Positions 1 to 13,200 of a stretch of 64,000 nt of DNA are shown one piece after another. The DNA is taken from positions 904,501-968,500 of the forward strand of contig OY855909.1 of NCBI GenBank assembly GCA_963693305.1, given 5' to 3'. Below the pieces are notes generated by a model that searched no databases, was not told the DNA's origin, and saw nothing but the letters and a program-made list of their open reading frames with translations. The position numbers and the translations under genes were made by a program. How positions within the stretch are numbered: the first letter of the stretch is position 1; the number at the start of each line of letters is the position of its first letter. The stretch comes from Meandrina meandrites. Its lineage: Eukaryota; Cnidaria; Anthozoa; Scleractinia; Meandrinidae.

Positions 1-787
1 CCTGGCTTCGATCCACGATCGAAAATCGGTCCCATCGGCGTCTTTTCCTTTGTAACGTAAAAGTCGATAATTGTCCTCCTCTCACAAATCCACAGCTTTG
101 GAAAATGGCACTGTATACTATTCGAAAAAAACGATTTTCTCAAAGAATCCATTGGTTTTGGAGGTCTGCGATTCCTGTGTAATTCGAAATGGACACGACC
201 GTTTCAAACTAGGCTTTACGTACACACAAATACGGCAAAATCAACCTAGCGATAACAAATCCCATTCAAGGCCTTATTCTCAACGGTCTAGTGTTACGCA
301 AGACCGATTAACTGCCGACCGCTCGAAACGTGAGCTTGGGCTGCCTGTGAGTATTTATGCGGGTATTTATGCTGAAGTTCAAAAATCTCTCCCATCTCTA
401 ACGCTCTTCAATCTATTAATCGCTTTTTTCATTATTTCTTGAATTTTAAGCCACTTTGTAAAATAAAGTTATAATCTTGAAACAGTTTGTTTGTGCCAGT
501 GATATTGGACAATTTTCATTTTGTGTCTTTGTATCTATTCGCTGTATAACGAGGTGCATGAGGCACCACAGGGGTTATATCCAGTGGAGTTTATAACTCG
601 AGCGAGAAAGAAGGCTTATAATTGGAAGGACCTGTTACTGCTTTCATGTAAAAGCAACTGAGTTGCCAATCATAATTATTTCCCGCCCTTTTTTCACATA
701 CGTCGTATAATAGTCACGATTTATTGGTGTGGTTACCAAGCTGAACATGGGAAACAATCCGCCATATTGTCATTTTTAACAACAGCC
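1..787. other. Left edge, non-coding or degenerate element
   Basis: A 123-codon open frame at 71-442 has no recognisable domain and unlikely composition. The position next to the Penelope-type motif at 788 suggests the remains of such an element, but I see no coding residue of it. Confidence 0.3.
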
Positions 788-826
788 TGAAGAAGATCAG
801 TGAAACTGATCGAAACGTCGATTTTA
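788..826 (+). ncRNA. Hammerhead-like motif of Penelope type (degenerate)
   Basis: CCTGAAGAAGATCAGTGAAACTGATCGAAACGTCG shows the order CUGA(A)GA, a perfect six-pair stem (GATCAG/CTGATC), GAAA, then CGTC. This matches the hammerhead core except that CUGAUGA reads CUGAAGA. It is probably an inactive relic of a Penelope-like terminal repeat. Other relatives lie at 30250-30578 (both arms) and 34925-34965. Confidence 0.45.
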
Positions 827-1526
827 AATATTCTTAACCTCGGAAAAGATCCCGGAAAACAGTGAAAAAAATTTAATTTCTTAAGATGAGAGGTGAAAGT
901 TTCAGAAATAGGATCATAATATTTACAGTGATCAAAATGGCCACCAGAAAATTTCAGAGCTATTTATGAGAAAATTTCTTTTTTCCTGCCACCTTAACAC
1001 TGAGAAATGAATGAGAACTGTTTCACTTCGTTTTTACGTGGGAAGCGCAGCCGAAACAAGGCTGGCACTTGAAAAAAATCCTGAAGCGAACGATAAACTT
1101 GTTATTTAAGACCGGTTTTGCAAAACGAGAAGAGCTAAAACTGCACACGGCAACGGAACCTGGTTAGAGTGCAGCTAAATTGATCTACTCTGACTGCAAG
1201 ATGCGAAGCTCTTCACGTTTGTTTTGAAAGTCTCGGAAGCAATCTCGTGTAGGAGAGCATTTCCTTTACATTATGTATTTTAATTTTTACTGGTGTTGTT
1301 GAAGAAACGATTATTACGTGCTTCATCTTGAGTATAACGATATACACATATTAACCAGGATGTTCTAAAATACAAAAAAAAAAGAGAAATGACCCTTATT
1401 ATCACGATGAAACATGCCCAAGATCTCGATCCATTTATAAACGTTCTCCAAAACGTGTTTCAAACTGGAGTTTTCCACTTTTTTATTTTTATTTTCTATG
1501 TGGTTTCCACAGAGTTATGGCAAATG

Positions 1527-2002
1527 TAAACCATCTGAACGCAATGGTCACGCAACACATCTTCGCGGTTTGGCAAGACCCTGTACACATCTGTACAGCT
1601 TCGCTATTACCTGTGGAGTGGCAGCCGCGGAAAATGTCGTTCCCAAAGCCTGCGTTTGGCAAACGGTCGGGAAACGCAACGGCTCTGGACGATTCAAAAA
1701 CCGGAACCAGGAATTTTTGGTTCCAGTTTGATTCTGCGCGTGCGTCATAGATTGTGGTTGAAATGAACAAGTTTCAACAGTCAATGAGATTTGGCCGTCT
1801 TTTTGGCGGGCTTTCAGCTTAACCCAGGTCTCAATTCCTGACGCAGACCAGAAGGATCGCGGCCTCTGGGAACCAGATTGCAGCTACGGACAGCTGTTTC
1901 GGCCTTGCTAGGCCTCATAAGGGTAAAAGGGTGTACGCATGCGTTCAGGTTCTGACCAAACCGCGAAGATGTGTTGTGTAACCGTTGCGTTCAGATGGTT
2001 TA
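1527..2002. repeat. Foldback element with 47-bp inverted arms
   Basis: TAAACCATCTGAACGCAA(T/C)GGT(C/T)AC(G/A)CAACACATCTTCGCGGTTTGG at 1527-1573 recurs in reverse complement at 1956-2002. The interior contains a small palindrome (GGAACCAGGAATTTTTGGTTCC). Overlapping short ORFs are not coding. Confidence 0.7.
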
Positions 2003-2015
2003 TTATGGCAAATGA

Positions 2016-5000
2016 TTTGAACCGATCAACCGAATTTCAAGTCTGCAGAGCCTGACACATTATTAGCTAAATATTTGACTTGTGCAGTAAAATACAGAAT
2101 TCTTTTGCGTTTCAGTTTAGACTTATTATCGCTTTACATGTAAAATAGTGTTTGTGTTTGGTTAATTGATTCAGGATTTTTTTTTGCCGCATTGAAGCAA
2201 TTTTTCGCTTGGCTGAAAATTGTTTTTACTCTATGTCTGTTTGCCGCTTGGTTTAAAATCAGTTTATGCTGTTTGCTGCTGCGCGCCAAGTCAGCAAATG
2301 TAAGCAAATAAATATAAACAATAAAACATCTGGGACAAGTTTGAGCAAAATATCGTGATTTGTCAGTGGCAAGCAATCAATTTCACTGGCAAACAAAAGA
2401 GCGCCGCAGTTTATGTTTTTTCCCACATCTATGTGCGCCCTTGTTCATCTCACAGAACAGTATGAATTGGCTTTATACCATCATCCACAAGAAAGTAATA
2501 TACCAAATTAAAGAAATAATAAAAAGAAGAACATTGAACTTTGTTTGGTCCAGGGTTTTTTAAAAAATTAACATATAAAATTATTAAAATGTAGAAAACA
2601 TCTTTGAGAAATTAATTCAATTCTTCAGCCGGTTTGCAATATGATAATGTGCTCCAGCAAGCTATTTAAATAGCTCGTCTCCACGGAAACACGTTGAACG
2701 GTCATTTGCTCACCGCGTTTAAAGGAAGTTGAAATATTACATTTTCTTCAGCAGGATCAAAACTGAGAAAGTCCATTTTAATTTCAATGGTTAACCAAAA
2801 CTTTACCATTCCTTGATTATATGCGAAAGCAAAATCGGTATGGTTGTCGAGACTTTTGTTTCTTAATTTCTTTTACGGCAATAAAGGAGAGGCTATTAAT
2901 AAAATTTTATGGAAATTTAATCAAATATCTGATACAAAATAAATAAATGTCTGGTTACGAAGGGCAAGCTTAATAACTAAAGCGATTAAAGGACAACGGC
3001 TATATTTCACAACATCAAATACATCCAGCTGACGAGCACAAAATAAGTTTACAGAACCAAAACTGAATCCATCCCTCGCCGCTTTGTTCAATTTATGTCT
3101 CACTTTTGAAGTATAAGAAGCATTATCGTCTAGAAAAGATAACTTCCTCTTCTAAAACCAAAACATATATAAAAGTAAAATCACTTTTCTGATGGTTTGA
3201 ATGCTGTTTACTTAACGTCCAGCCGGTAAACTTTCAAAGGTACCAAAATTAGCCGAAAATATGAAAGAAAGTCTTGGCCGGTTGTCGCCTGCTCATTAAA
3301 ATATTTTCCTGTTTTAACTGTCAAAGACTTGAATTCCCCTTCTGGAGCCCCATTCATAATATTTTGTTATTATGCAGCTTGACAAAGATCTCCCATATAA
3401 TTCGTTATCGTTAGCTCCGAGGGGTAAAAAGGTTCAAATCGTTAATGAGATCCGCCAACTCACTTCGTTAAATCCGGCAGACTTGAGAGGTTTCCATTCC
3501 AAACTGTAACTATTCAGCTGCCAGTGGTTTTCTACAAAAAATTCGGGTGCATCACTTCGGAAATGATCAGACTAAAGTTGCCTCGTAGATGATCGCAACC
3601 TTGAGGGAAATTTTGCATTTCTAGAGAAAGTGTTTATGAGCTTTGAAGAAAACAATTTAATTGTATTCAGCTTCTGGTTGGCTTCATACGCTCATCGCGC
3701 ATCTTATTCGAATAAATCTTATTGGAAATAGAGGTACACGGAAGAAGCATGATCACGGCTTGAAGGAGCAAAGGTGTAGAGTCTTACGTGAAGCACCTCG
3801 TTAACTAAGGTAAGATTTTGACGATATCATGTGATATTTAACGACAAGAAGCGTTTCCCTGCCAAAACAAATTACAGACAGACGGCCGAAGAAGGCTTAA
3901 TCTGCAAACGAAACAATGGGTCTTGTCAGTCGAATGGAATAAATCGATTTACTGATATTACGCGTTAGTAAGCCAAACGTTATGCTGCCAAGTGTTCCAG
4001 CTATCAAACAGAAACACAAGAAGTTGGATACATGTGCCAAAAATATATAAAAAAAACGGAAAAATACTACAGAATAATTACAACTTATATAGTATGCAAA
4101 AAACATCTGCATGATTGATAACAGTAGCCTTTTTACTCAGGTTAGAGATTTGAGAAGCGCCTCAAGAGAATCATTAGTATGCGAAAGGCAATGTTTTATT
4201 CGTATTGAGATGTTGACTAACTTGAAAGTCAATCATGTTGAGGAAGTATATGCCAAGTTTGATCGATAGATTTTCGCGAAGCTTCTGAAGATTAAATGCA
4301 CCGGAGATTGAGTTGTAACCTGGAGAAGTTCTCAAAGTGGCTTAAATTTTTCGCACCAAATATCTCGGAGTAGAATATATGGGTTTCGATGTTAGCTAAA
4401 CTGAACATAAAGCTGAATAACGGGCATTTGGACAAAATGGAATATTTCAAGAAGGTTGCTTTGACAGAGATTTTAATTAACAAAACAGGTTGTTTTTAGT
4501 ATAAGAAGAACTTCGCGAAGGAAATATCGTCGCATCGAAATTAATCAAGTAAAGTTTATTTATTAATTCTACAAATTCACGACCTTAAAGAAAAAGAGAA
4601 TTTTTAAGAATATTATCAAAATTTTCTAATATCAGAATCCTAAGTAATTGACTCGAACCTTATTAAGGTTTTGTTTTCCAATACACCTTTTACGCAAATG
4701 GATTTGCTTTAAAACAAACTGTAGGGGAGAATAATGGCTAAGGCCAAACGTCAATCGGATAACCTCTGTGAAGAAAATCGGTGAGACGGTAACCGATTTC
4801 AACAAGGTGCTTGAAGGTTAGCCCAAATTTTACATACATCAACAGATTAACTATATTACCGAAGGAGTTAATCAATATATGTCACAAATATAAGTACGGG
4901 ATATATTTTCAGTATTGAGCCAGCGTAAATCGGATCTGAAAACACAAACAGATTGCCTGTAAATACGAGGCTTAAGCTGAGTCGTAACAGTGATACTGAA

Positions 5001-6539
5001 GTAATTATCGCTGAGCATGGCAGTATAAGAATTGTCAAGCCAAAGTCGTTTATGTTTATCAGGAGATTATAAGACAGCTATCTAGGTCTTGATAACTTTA
5101 AAATCACACGAAATCTAATCCAACATTTAAAATGTTAATTATTGTTTGAATCCCTCTGTTAAAGCTAAGAACATTTGGTAGCAAGTTTTCTCCAGATGAC
5201 ATAGTTTCCGTTTTACACAACAGCGGTCAATTTAAAACGGCCGGCCAAAAGAAGATATATATATTTAACACCAAATTCTAAAACCCAAAACCGACCTTCA
5301 TTAATTTTTAGACAAACGCTTTATAAATACAACTAATAATTGCAAAACTAACAGAAATACCCCAAGGTTATGTTTCAGGATGGCCATACGTCTTGCTTTT
5401 ACAAAAATGTCATAAATAGTTTTCATCATATAAGCGTTTTCAACGTGAGGTGTCAATGCTATTTTATTTGCATTTGAGGGCTTGTCTATCGAGTTCATAA
5501 TTTACGCATTGTAGTATTTTCAAACAGTAAAAAAAAAACTTTTATTAACTTCCTTCGAAATGCATTTTATTACGCCTACCGAAAGAAGCTGTTTAGGTAG
5601 GGTTAATTTGAAAACGGTTACCTTGTCAATCATCACGCCCTTTCTATCACTATTTTGTAGCATGTATCTAAGTTAGTAAACAAAGTGTGACCAATATATT
5701 CACAAATCGTAATATTATGTTAATGGTATATGTTGGCCTGCGCTATAAAATTATGGCATATTACAGGATACAGAAAGGTCAATGGAGAGATCATCGTTAG
5801 TTTATTATGTTTACGCGTTAAATAAGACTTATAATTATCGAACCTTTAATGTTTATAGCATTGGGACAATTTTAACAAGGATTAAGGAGGACTAAGACAA
5901 GTTTTCTTTTCAATTCCATTGGATGCATTTTCAAGTACAAACACCCAGCTATGCCAGGTTGGGCCGAATAGAAATCAAGAAGAGGCTGACGGGAATTATT
6001 TTAATTCTCGGCTGTTGAGGTATCCGTCCCAAAAACTTTGTTATAAAAATGGCTTGAATGTTGAATCTGTTCTGATTTTTTCTTGCTATGAACATTCATA
6101 CACATACATACAATAGGAGACCTTATTAGTGCATCGATTTCGATTAGGATAAAATAATGCGGAGTTTAAAATACCATTAATGATCTATAGGGCTTTTGTT
6201 TTCAATTTTTAACGTTTCAAGAAGATTTATGTTCTTATATCTTTTTATATGCATTTTTTATATTCTTATATTCTATATTCTTTTGTTCATGCACTTTAAC
6301 CTCAGACTTTTTTGGGAAAGAGGCTGAACTGAAGGAATTTTACTCTGGGATGCAGAAACGTCGACGACTCTAGATGTTGACAGGCCCGTTTACTCATGAC
6401 CAAATTTTAAATTTTCATGAAAGGTTCTTAGATCTAATGATATTTTTGCAGCAACTATTTTACTTTTAAATCTGTTTTACTTCTACATTTTTGCAGTTCT
6501 TTTTATTGTTTTGAAATAACTTTGAACTGCTTAATGACA
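2016..6539. other. Intergenic, no recognised gene
   Basis: AT-rich with only short random ORFs. I see no conserved domain, RNA gene or well-defined repeat. Confidence 0.5.
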
Positions 6540-7284
6540 TCTCCTGACGTCATCAGAAACTGATGCAATTCAAGATGGCGGATTTATATCAAGTATGAAG
6601 CAAACCGCGGCTGTTACCATAGCGGAACCTGTCGGATAGAAAGCTGTTACTCGCGCAAGGGCAAACATGTATAATTTTAAAATTTATATGTATTTATCAT
6701 ACATCAGATTATTTGAAACTTTAATTAATAAACCATTATACACTGAAGATAGTATTAACGGTTTACACATCGCTAAGACGTAAGCAATAAGGTGCTTGAC
6801 ATATATATCGCTCACGTCCGCCAGGTTTGACAGCTGAAAGAAAATGATCTTGCCAAGCGACAATTTGATCCTCTGAGACATAATTTTGAAATATCGCCGT
6901 CATCTAACAACGTCATAAGGCGACCCATGATTGGTCAATGATCTGAGTGGACCTTTTAATCACTTCTGCAAAGACACCTTTTGAATAAAAGGAATAATTT
7001 AAACCGCTTTAATTTCAAAAGTTGTGGTAGCTACCGAGGTGGATCACCATTATTGTAATAGTGGCATAGGAAAAGCTGAGTGTATTGTTGCTTCGCGCTA
7101 AAAACACCAAAAAAATACACCAAGGCTGGGTAAGTAACGGAAAACCTAAATGACGAGGAAACGGCGTCGGTGGTATAACAGGGAAGGAAGAATAATCTTA
7201 GTGTATAAACGTCTGAAATTGGTCTCAGTGAATCTCATCATCTTTACTTTATATCAGTTATGTTCTTCTTTACAGAAGCCGACA
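6540..7284 (+). promoter_or_regulatory. Probable promoter and 5' UTR (with intron) of the Kv channel gene
   Basis: A strong acceptor (pyrimidine tract then cag) lies at 7275, nine bases before the chosen ATG. A good donor (gg|gtaagtaa) lies at about 7129. A short 5' UTR intron (about 7129-7275) is therefore likely, and the extra in-frame ATG at 7150 would be intronic. Upstream at 6545-6552 is a perfect CRE palindrome TGACGTCA, and an ATTGG (inverted CCAAT) sits near 6931. The transcription start is not determined. Confidence 0.4.
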
Positions 7285-10200
7285 ATGCCTTCTGGTAAAG
7301 GGAAGAAGCGCTCCAATCGAATTGTAATAAACGTCGGTGGAATACGACACGAAACTTTCCTGAGTACGTTGAAGACTATTCCCGACACTCGACTCTCTTA
7401 CCTTGGGGAACATCATACTACAGTAGCCCGCTCACCCGAGTATGATGCTTCTAAACAGGAGTACTTTTTCGACAGACACCCAGGAGTTTTTGCGCAGATC
7501 TTAAATTTTTACCGCACGGGAAGACTTCATTGCCCTTCTGACGTGTGTGGTCCATTATTTGAAGAAGAACTTGGCTTCTGGGGCATCGATGAACAACAGG
7601 TATAAGTTTTTACTAGATTTTTGTTTTAGGACGACAATCACAGACTGCTAAACAAGTAAAAGCTTAACACGCAAAAGCTGTATACATAAAGCTGACGGGA
7701 TGACGATTTTCGAGAAAAAGAGAATTGTATTTTTACAACTTGCATATGCGATACAGGTGTTAAGGCACTAATAACACCAATGTTTTTAAATAGTGATTTT
7801 AGCTGCAATGTGGTAAGTTATTTTATGACGGTTTGAAAACATGAATGCTATCTCTCTCTGGTTAATTGTCTTTTCCTGAGCCGATTCTGACGCTTTCGAT
7901 GATATTATACCATATTATGAAACTAGAACTGCAATTTACATAAAATGTTTACTCCCTAGTAGAGTCGATAATTGATTTTCTCCAAATAAAATGAACGTCG
8001 GTTGATTGCGAGTATGGCTGACTGTAGCTTTGCAAAACAAAATTGCTGACAATATGGCAGCTTGTAAATTCTTAATCGATGAAGCTGTTGTCAAAATTCG
8101 GATTTTCGTAAAGAATAATGAGCAAAATGGCGATTTTTGTACATGTCGCAGCGGTTGGTAACGATTAAGCAAACTCTAATAGAGATCTTAATATTAAACG
8201 CACACCAAACAAAAATCATAAGCAGAAAATGGGTTTGGCAAATGGTTTAGCGATGCTGACACTCTTGTTATTTTACTTTAAATGCTAATAATATATTTTA
8301 GTTAATCTTTATAAATGGACAAAAAGTAATATATTATAATTTGTTGCGGCTGCGACAGTTTATTCGTGAGATGGAGCATTCAATAGCACACCAACGCGGC
8401 AAACTAACTAACTCAGCATGTCTTTTTATTTCACTAAACCAACCCTTAATTTCTGTTTTTTTTTTCTTCAATAATGCACTGCTTCCCACAAATCTTAATT
8501 TGGTTTCAAATGATGTATACAAAATTCGTGAACTTATATTACGTTTGGTGCAATGGTTTTGTGAAAACCTTGCTACTCGTAACAATACGGAACTAAAATA
8601 TTACCAGGATTTTTATAGTAGCTCTGAGTAGCTATTGTCCACCAAGAAAAGAAAAGAACTATCTTCCTATGGAGAGACTGTCAATTACGTAGGCTTTTCT
8701 TTTTCTCCTTAAGTTATTGTGAAAATGTTGTCAACATTGACTTTAAAATGAGCTTTACGAGTTATCATCTAGTGCTCTTAATCTTTAACTCCTACTGTTT
8801 AGTTTCGTTTTCCTTTTTTTAACCTCCAACTTGAAATCAGCATTATTACATGATGAATGTATTTTCCCGTTTGTTAGTTTTAATCTCACAACAGTTTTTT
8901 AAACGTGAATATGTGTTGAATGCATGTAGTCTATTCCAAGATCAATATTCATAAACAATATTAATTTTCAAGCGAGATATGCTAACATGCGGACCTAGCA
9001 GGTGTATATAACTTCTCGCATTTCCTTTGCGTTCGAAACCAAAACCAATACATGTGAACTTCATTTTATTAAAGCCAAATTGGAGACATATATTGGAGAC
9101 ATATATATATATGTTTAATGAAAAGGATGAATAACTAGAAAACATTAGACTGGTATGGCTGGGTTTAGACAAATTATTCAAATCTTTGAATTAACTTGTC
9201 ATTCAAAATGCAAATTAAAGTAGCAGTGGACTAAACATTACGTTTGCTTATAAATTCATTGACAGCTCCAGATTAGATAGTCCTTAGCTAGCACAAGGCA
9301 TATAAAACCCACTCAGATGAAATCACTAGATTTTTTTCGCGCTTTCCGAAATATTCTTAGTTCATGGATGTCAAATTGTGAGTTGCAATATCGACATGAT
9401 TAAAACCGTGAGAACGAGCAAACAAGCATGCGTCAAGAAACATGCAATAATCTATTTCTTGACAAATTTGAACCACTCTGCGCATCAAATAGTAATTGGA
9501 AATGCAATGAGATTAATAACCTCGCAAAGCAATCCCAAAGAACGTCGTTTTTCACACATTGATTATTACGGGAAATCAATACTGCTAACAGATCAAACAG
9601 GACACCAACCGATTTATCCTTTTACCAATTAAGGCTAAGATAAAACCGACTCAGCATTTTCAATTCGTAATTCATTCAAGGTATTTATGATGAACTTAAA
9701 GAAATTCGTGTGAGTTTAGATTTGAGACTCAGGAAACTTCGTTCCCAGGCCCTCTCTCCTTTTCGTCTCTCTTGTCGTCGAGGTGAGAGACCCTGGATGA
9801 GGCTGGTCACGTGGCACCAAAAAAATTAGGTGCTTTCCAATTTCTGTATTAAGGGTGGGGTAGCAGAGTGTGGCAAATGTTGTTTATTTCAAATTCTCGG
9901 GGAGCAGAGTAAAACTACCCGCTTTATTGGGTTTCGAAGTCCTATTTACTGATCGATGAAGAATGCTACATTCTATTTGGCATCTCCAAAGAATAGAATA
10001 CTTTCATTCAAGAAATTCGGTAAATGAATGGAACACAAACGTTCCTGGTTCCAACGGTTAGTACATGCAAAATGTCACGTACTGAATCGGACTGAAAATA
10101 GTGGATCAGTCTCTTAAATCTGCGAATTCAGAGGTAATTTATTTTCTTCTTTATGCTGTATTTTGGATGTTAAACAATATTACTGTCACACGGCCGCTTA

Positions 10201-13200
10201 GCCGAGAATTCTGACTTGATTTAGGCTTACAGCAATGCGAAATAAAATTAAACAGCTCTGTTGAAATTACTTATATTCAATCTGCATCAGATTTATGTAA
10301 GCTTATCACCATTTAAAAAACATATATATGCAGATGTAACACGATTTGTTTGCATCACGTAGACAAGAATTGTATTTTACAGCATAGTAAATAAAACATT
10401 TTATTCAGCGAACGATGTGTGTAAGGTTCAGGCAACACAAAACAGCGAAACAATTTAACTTCTTAGTAAAATCAAACGCTAGAATTCAAATCAGAGTGAT
10501 GTTTTTCAATACGCCGGATAATAAATATTTCGTTTGGCTTCTGTGAAGCTTAACACTTTCAAAACATTGGAATTTATTCCCCTGCGTGGTTCGCGAGCGC
10601 CGAATCTTTCGCTCCAGTTGAGATCGACTAAATAATTCGCTGACTCTGCCCCAATGGAAACATTGTTGTCACAGGTGATCACGTGACTAGCCTCATCGTC
10701 AACGGAGGAAAAGGAGAGAGGGTCTGGGAACGAGGTTGAGACTCAGGTGGATCACGTGACAAATAAAACGAGTCCAAACTATGTTCGTACCAGCTGATTA
10801 GCATATTATTTGTTTCCTCTCCTGAGTTGGGGAAAATAATAGTTATCGTAATCTTTATCAGGTCCTTACAGTACAAGAGTCTGATAAAGATATCCTGTCT
10901 ATGAGAATAACATTCAAATCTTTTAACACCTAACTTTAGAAGGCAAAAAGGCGTCTTGTGTGGTTTCGACGGCAAGATTTCCGGGTCGCCCACTACCTTT
11001 CGGAACGAGTTACTTCATTGGTTCTTAAAACAATAGATAGCAGGTCAAAACAATGCCCCTATCCCTGAATAACAATAGAGGTAGTGTTTACAGCGGGCGA
11101 ATGAAAATAGAGGTTTCAGAGAGGTAGTGTCTTACTGAGATTTCCGCACAGCCCCAAACATTAATTATGCATACAACTTTCAACCTTGCTCGAACTTTTC
11201 CATCTGTTTCTTGAACGTTAATTGCTTAGTATTTCAAATTTTAATTCCTGTCTCCATTCGACCGTAAGCATTCCGAAGACAGCAAAATTTTTAAGACAGC
11301 AAAAGTGAAGCTTGAGTGCGCAGTCTCTCCTGTGTTGTGCTAGAACATTTTCGTTCGGCTAGCTCGCTCGCTCGCTTGCACGTTTGTTCGTTCGCTCCGG
11401 GCGCCTGGAAAGGAATCTGTTGTTCTTGCAAATAAAGGCATTTTTTATCTCACCTCTATATTCAAATTCTAAAATTTTACGTGATAAGCGTGATAGCGAA
11501 ATCATTTTTTCTAATTCGTAAAAACTATTGGCAAAATTCATCGGCCAAAAAAATAACCAACCTACACTGTTGAGATCATAGCTGAACGATTGTGGTTTCC
11601 TTTAACATGAAAAGTGTTAAATTAATAAAATGTCGAGGTAAAACGTATGAAGTCATTAATTTTAATTACGGGGTCTGTAATATTTGAATTTTCGAGTTTT
11701 GCATGGTTTTGATGAGCTAGTAAGGTAAATGTTGTTCTGAAAAACTCTCTGTTACGCCGGCGGTCTGCATCTCCGGCGAGCTCAAACTCTTCTTTCGCTG
11801 GCTCAATGTATTTATATCTTGTGAGCCGCAATGCATGAAAGTTTGAAAAAATCCTTAGCACAATATAGATATATGTTGTAATTCAATTTTATCCTTGGTT
11901 CAAAATTTATTTTCCTTAGTTTAAAACTCATTATCACACATTACCATACCTAAAAACAAAGGAAAATTGAATTTGGACCGAGGTTAAAATTGAACCACAA
12001 CATATACATGACTGCAACGAACAGCTATGTCTTGAAAATGGTTTCTTGTAAAATTTAATATGCTCATTAACCAACTTGTCTTTCATTTGTATAAATTACG
12101 ATATCTTTTATGTTCCCGTGTAGTTGTCCAACATATAGAAATCATTTTGTAGAATTACAGTGCAATATCAAGCATGATCGACAAATCGAGTAAGCGGGAC
12201 AAGTTTCTATACCTCGTAAGGGCAGATGAAAACAGTCACACGCATGGCTATAGGACCGGCTAGTGTTAATTATTTCGTTAGTGTAAGCAATGTTTTCAAA
12301 ATGTTCTTGTTTCTTTCAATCGTGGTATTTCAACACAGCTTTCTTTCCTTTTCGTTCAAAAAGGTTGAAACTTGCTGTTGGGAAAATTACAAGCAACACA
12401 AAGAGAAACAAGAGAAACTCAAAAATTTCAAACTCCCAGGATTTGAAGAGAGCCCAGAGGACAAATTCTTGTCCAAAGATTCGGGTCTTTTTGAGGATGT
12501 GGATGATGTGCACTCATGGTGGTCTCGATATCAGCCCAAGGTCTGGAAGAGCCTTGAGGAACCTTACACTTCATTTTGGGCAAAGGTAAGAGAGAAACCT
12601 CATTGCTAGAGTTAAGTTGAGTGAGCGAAGATGTCGGAACTCAATAACCCGCCCTTAAGGGACACAGTTCTAACGCTTCCTAATATAAGATAAGGATAAT
12701 ATTTGAGAGTAGCATTGTACTGCGAATGATATGATTTTGTTGGGTTATTTTTCTTTTTTAAGAACTCTTCTTTAGGTGTTCTAAACAAGCTGTAAACCGC
12801 GCGATAGCGTCATCTATGTGTCTGTCTGTACTCTGCATAACCATTGCTCTCAACCAATGAGCGCTCGAGAAGACTGTCAATTATTGTAGCAATTGAACAG
12901 TGCTAATACTTACGGGAAATGTTGAATAAGTCGTTTAACGGTTTACCTCAGTTTGGTTGTGCTTCTGATCTGCTTGGCCACATCTTTACCCGAATTGGTT
13001 ACGAGTTGTACGTGAACGACTTTCATATACCAAACTATTCTGCAACATTTCACCATTTGAAGTCATTCCAATAAACGCGTTTTCGATTCCAAGCTCAAAA
13101 TGCAATTTCGCTATACATAGGACGTCAATCTAACACTCCTAGTGGTGATTTTTACTGTTCTCGTCAGCATTTTTATTGGCAAAGTATTGATAGTGTAAGG

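Noticed and set aside
71..442. 123-codon ORF at the left edge
   Set aside because: No recognisable domain, splice sites or composition supporting a gene.
7150..7284. N-terminal extension of the Kv channel from the ATG at 7150
   Set aside because: A pyrimidine tract and acceptor at 7275 show that this is a 5' UTR intron; the T1 domain starts right after the ATG at 7285.
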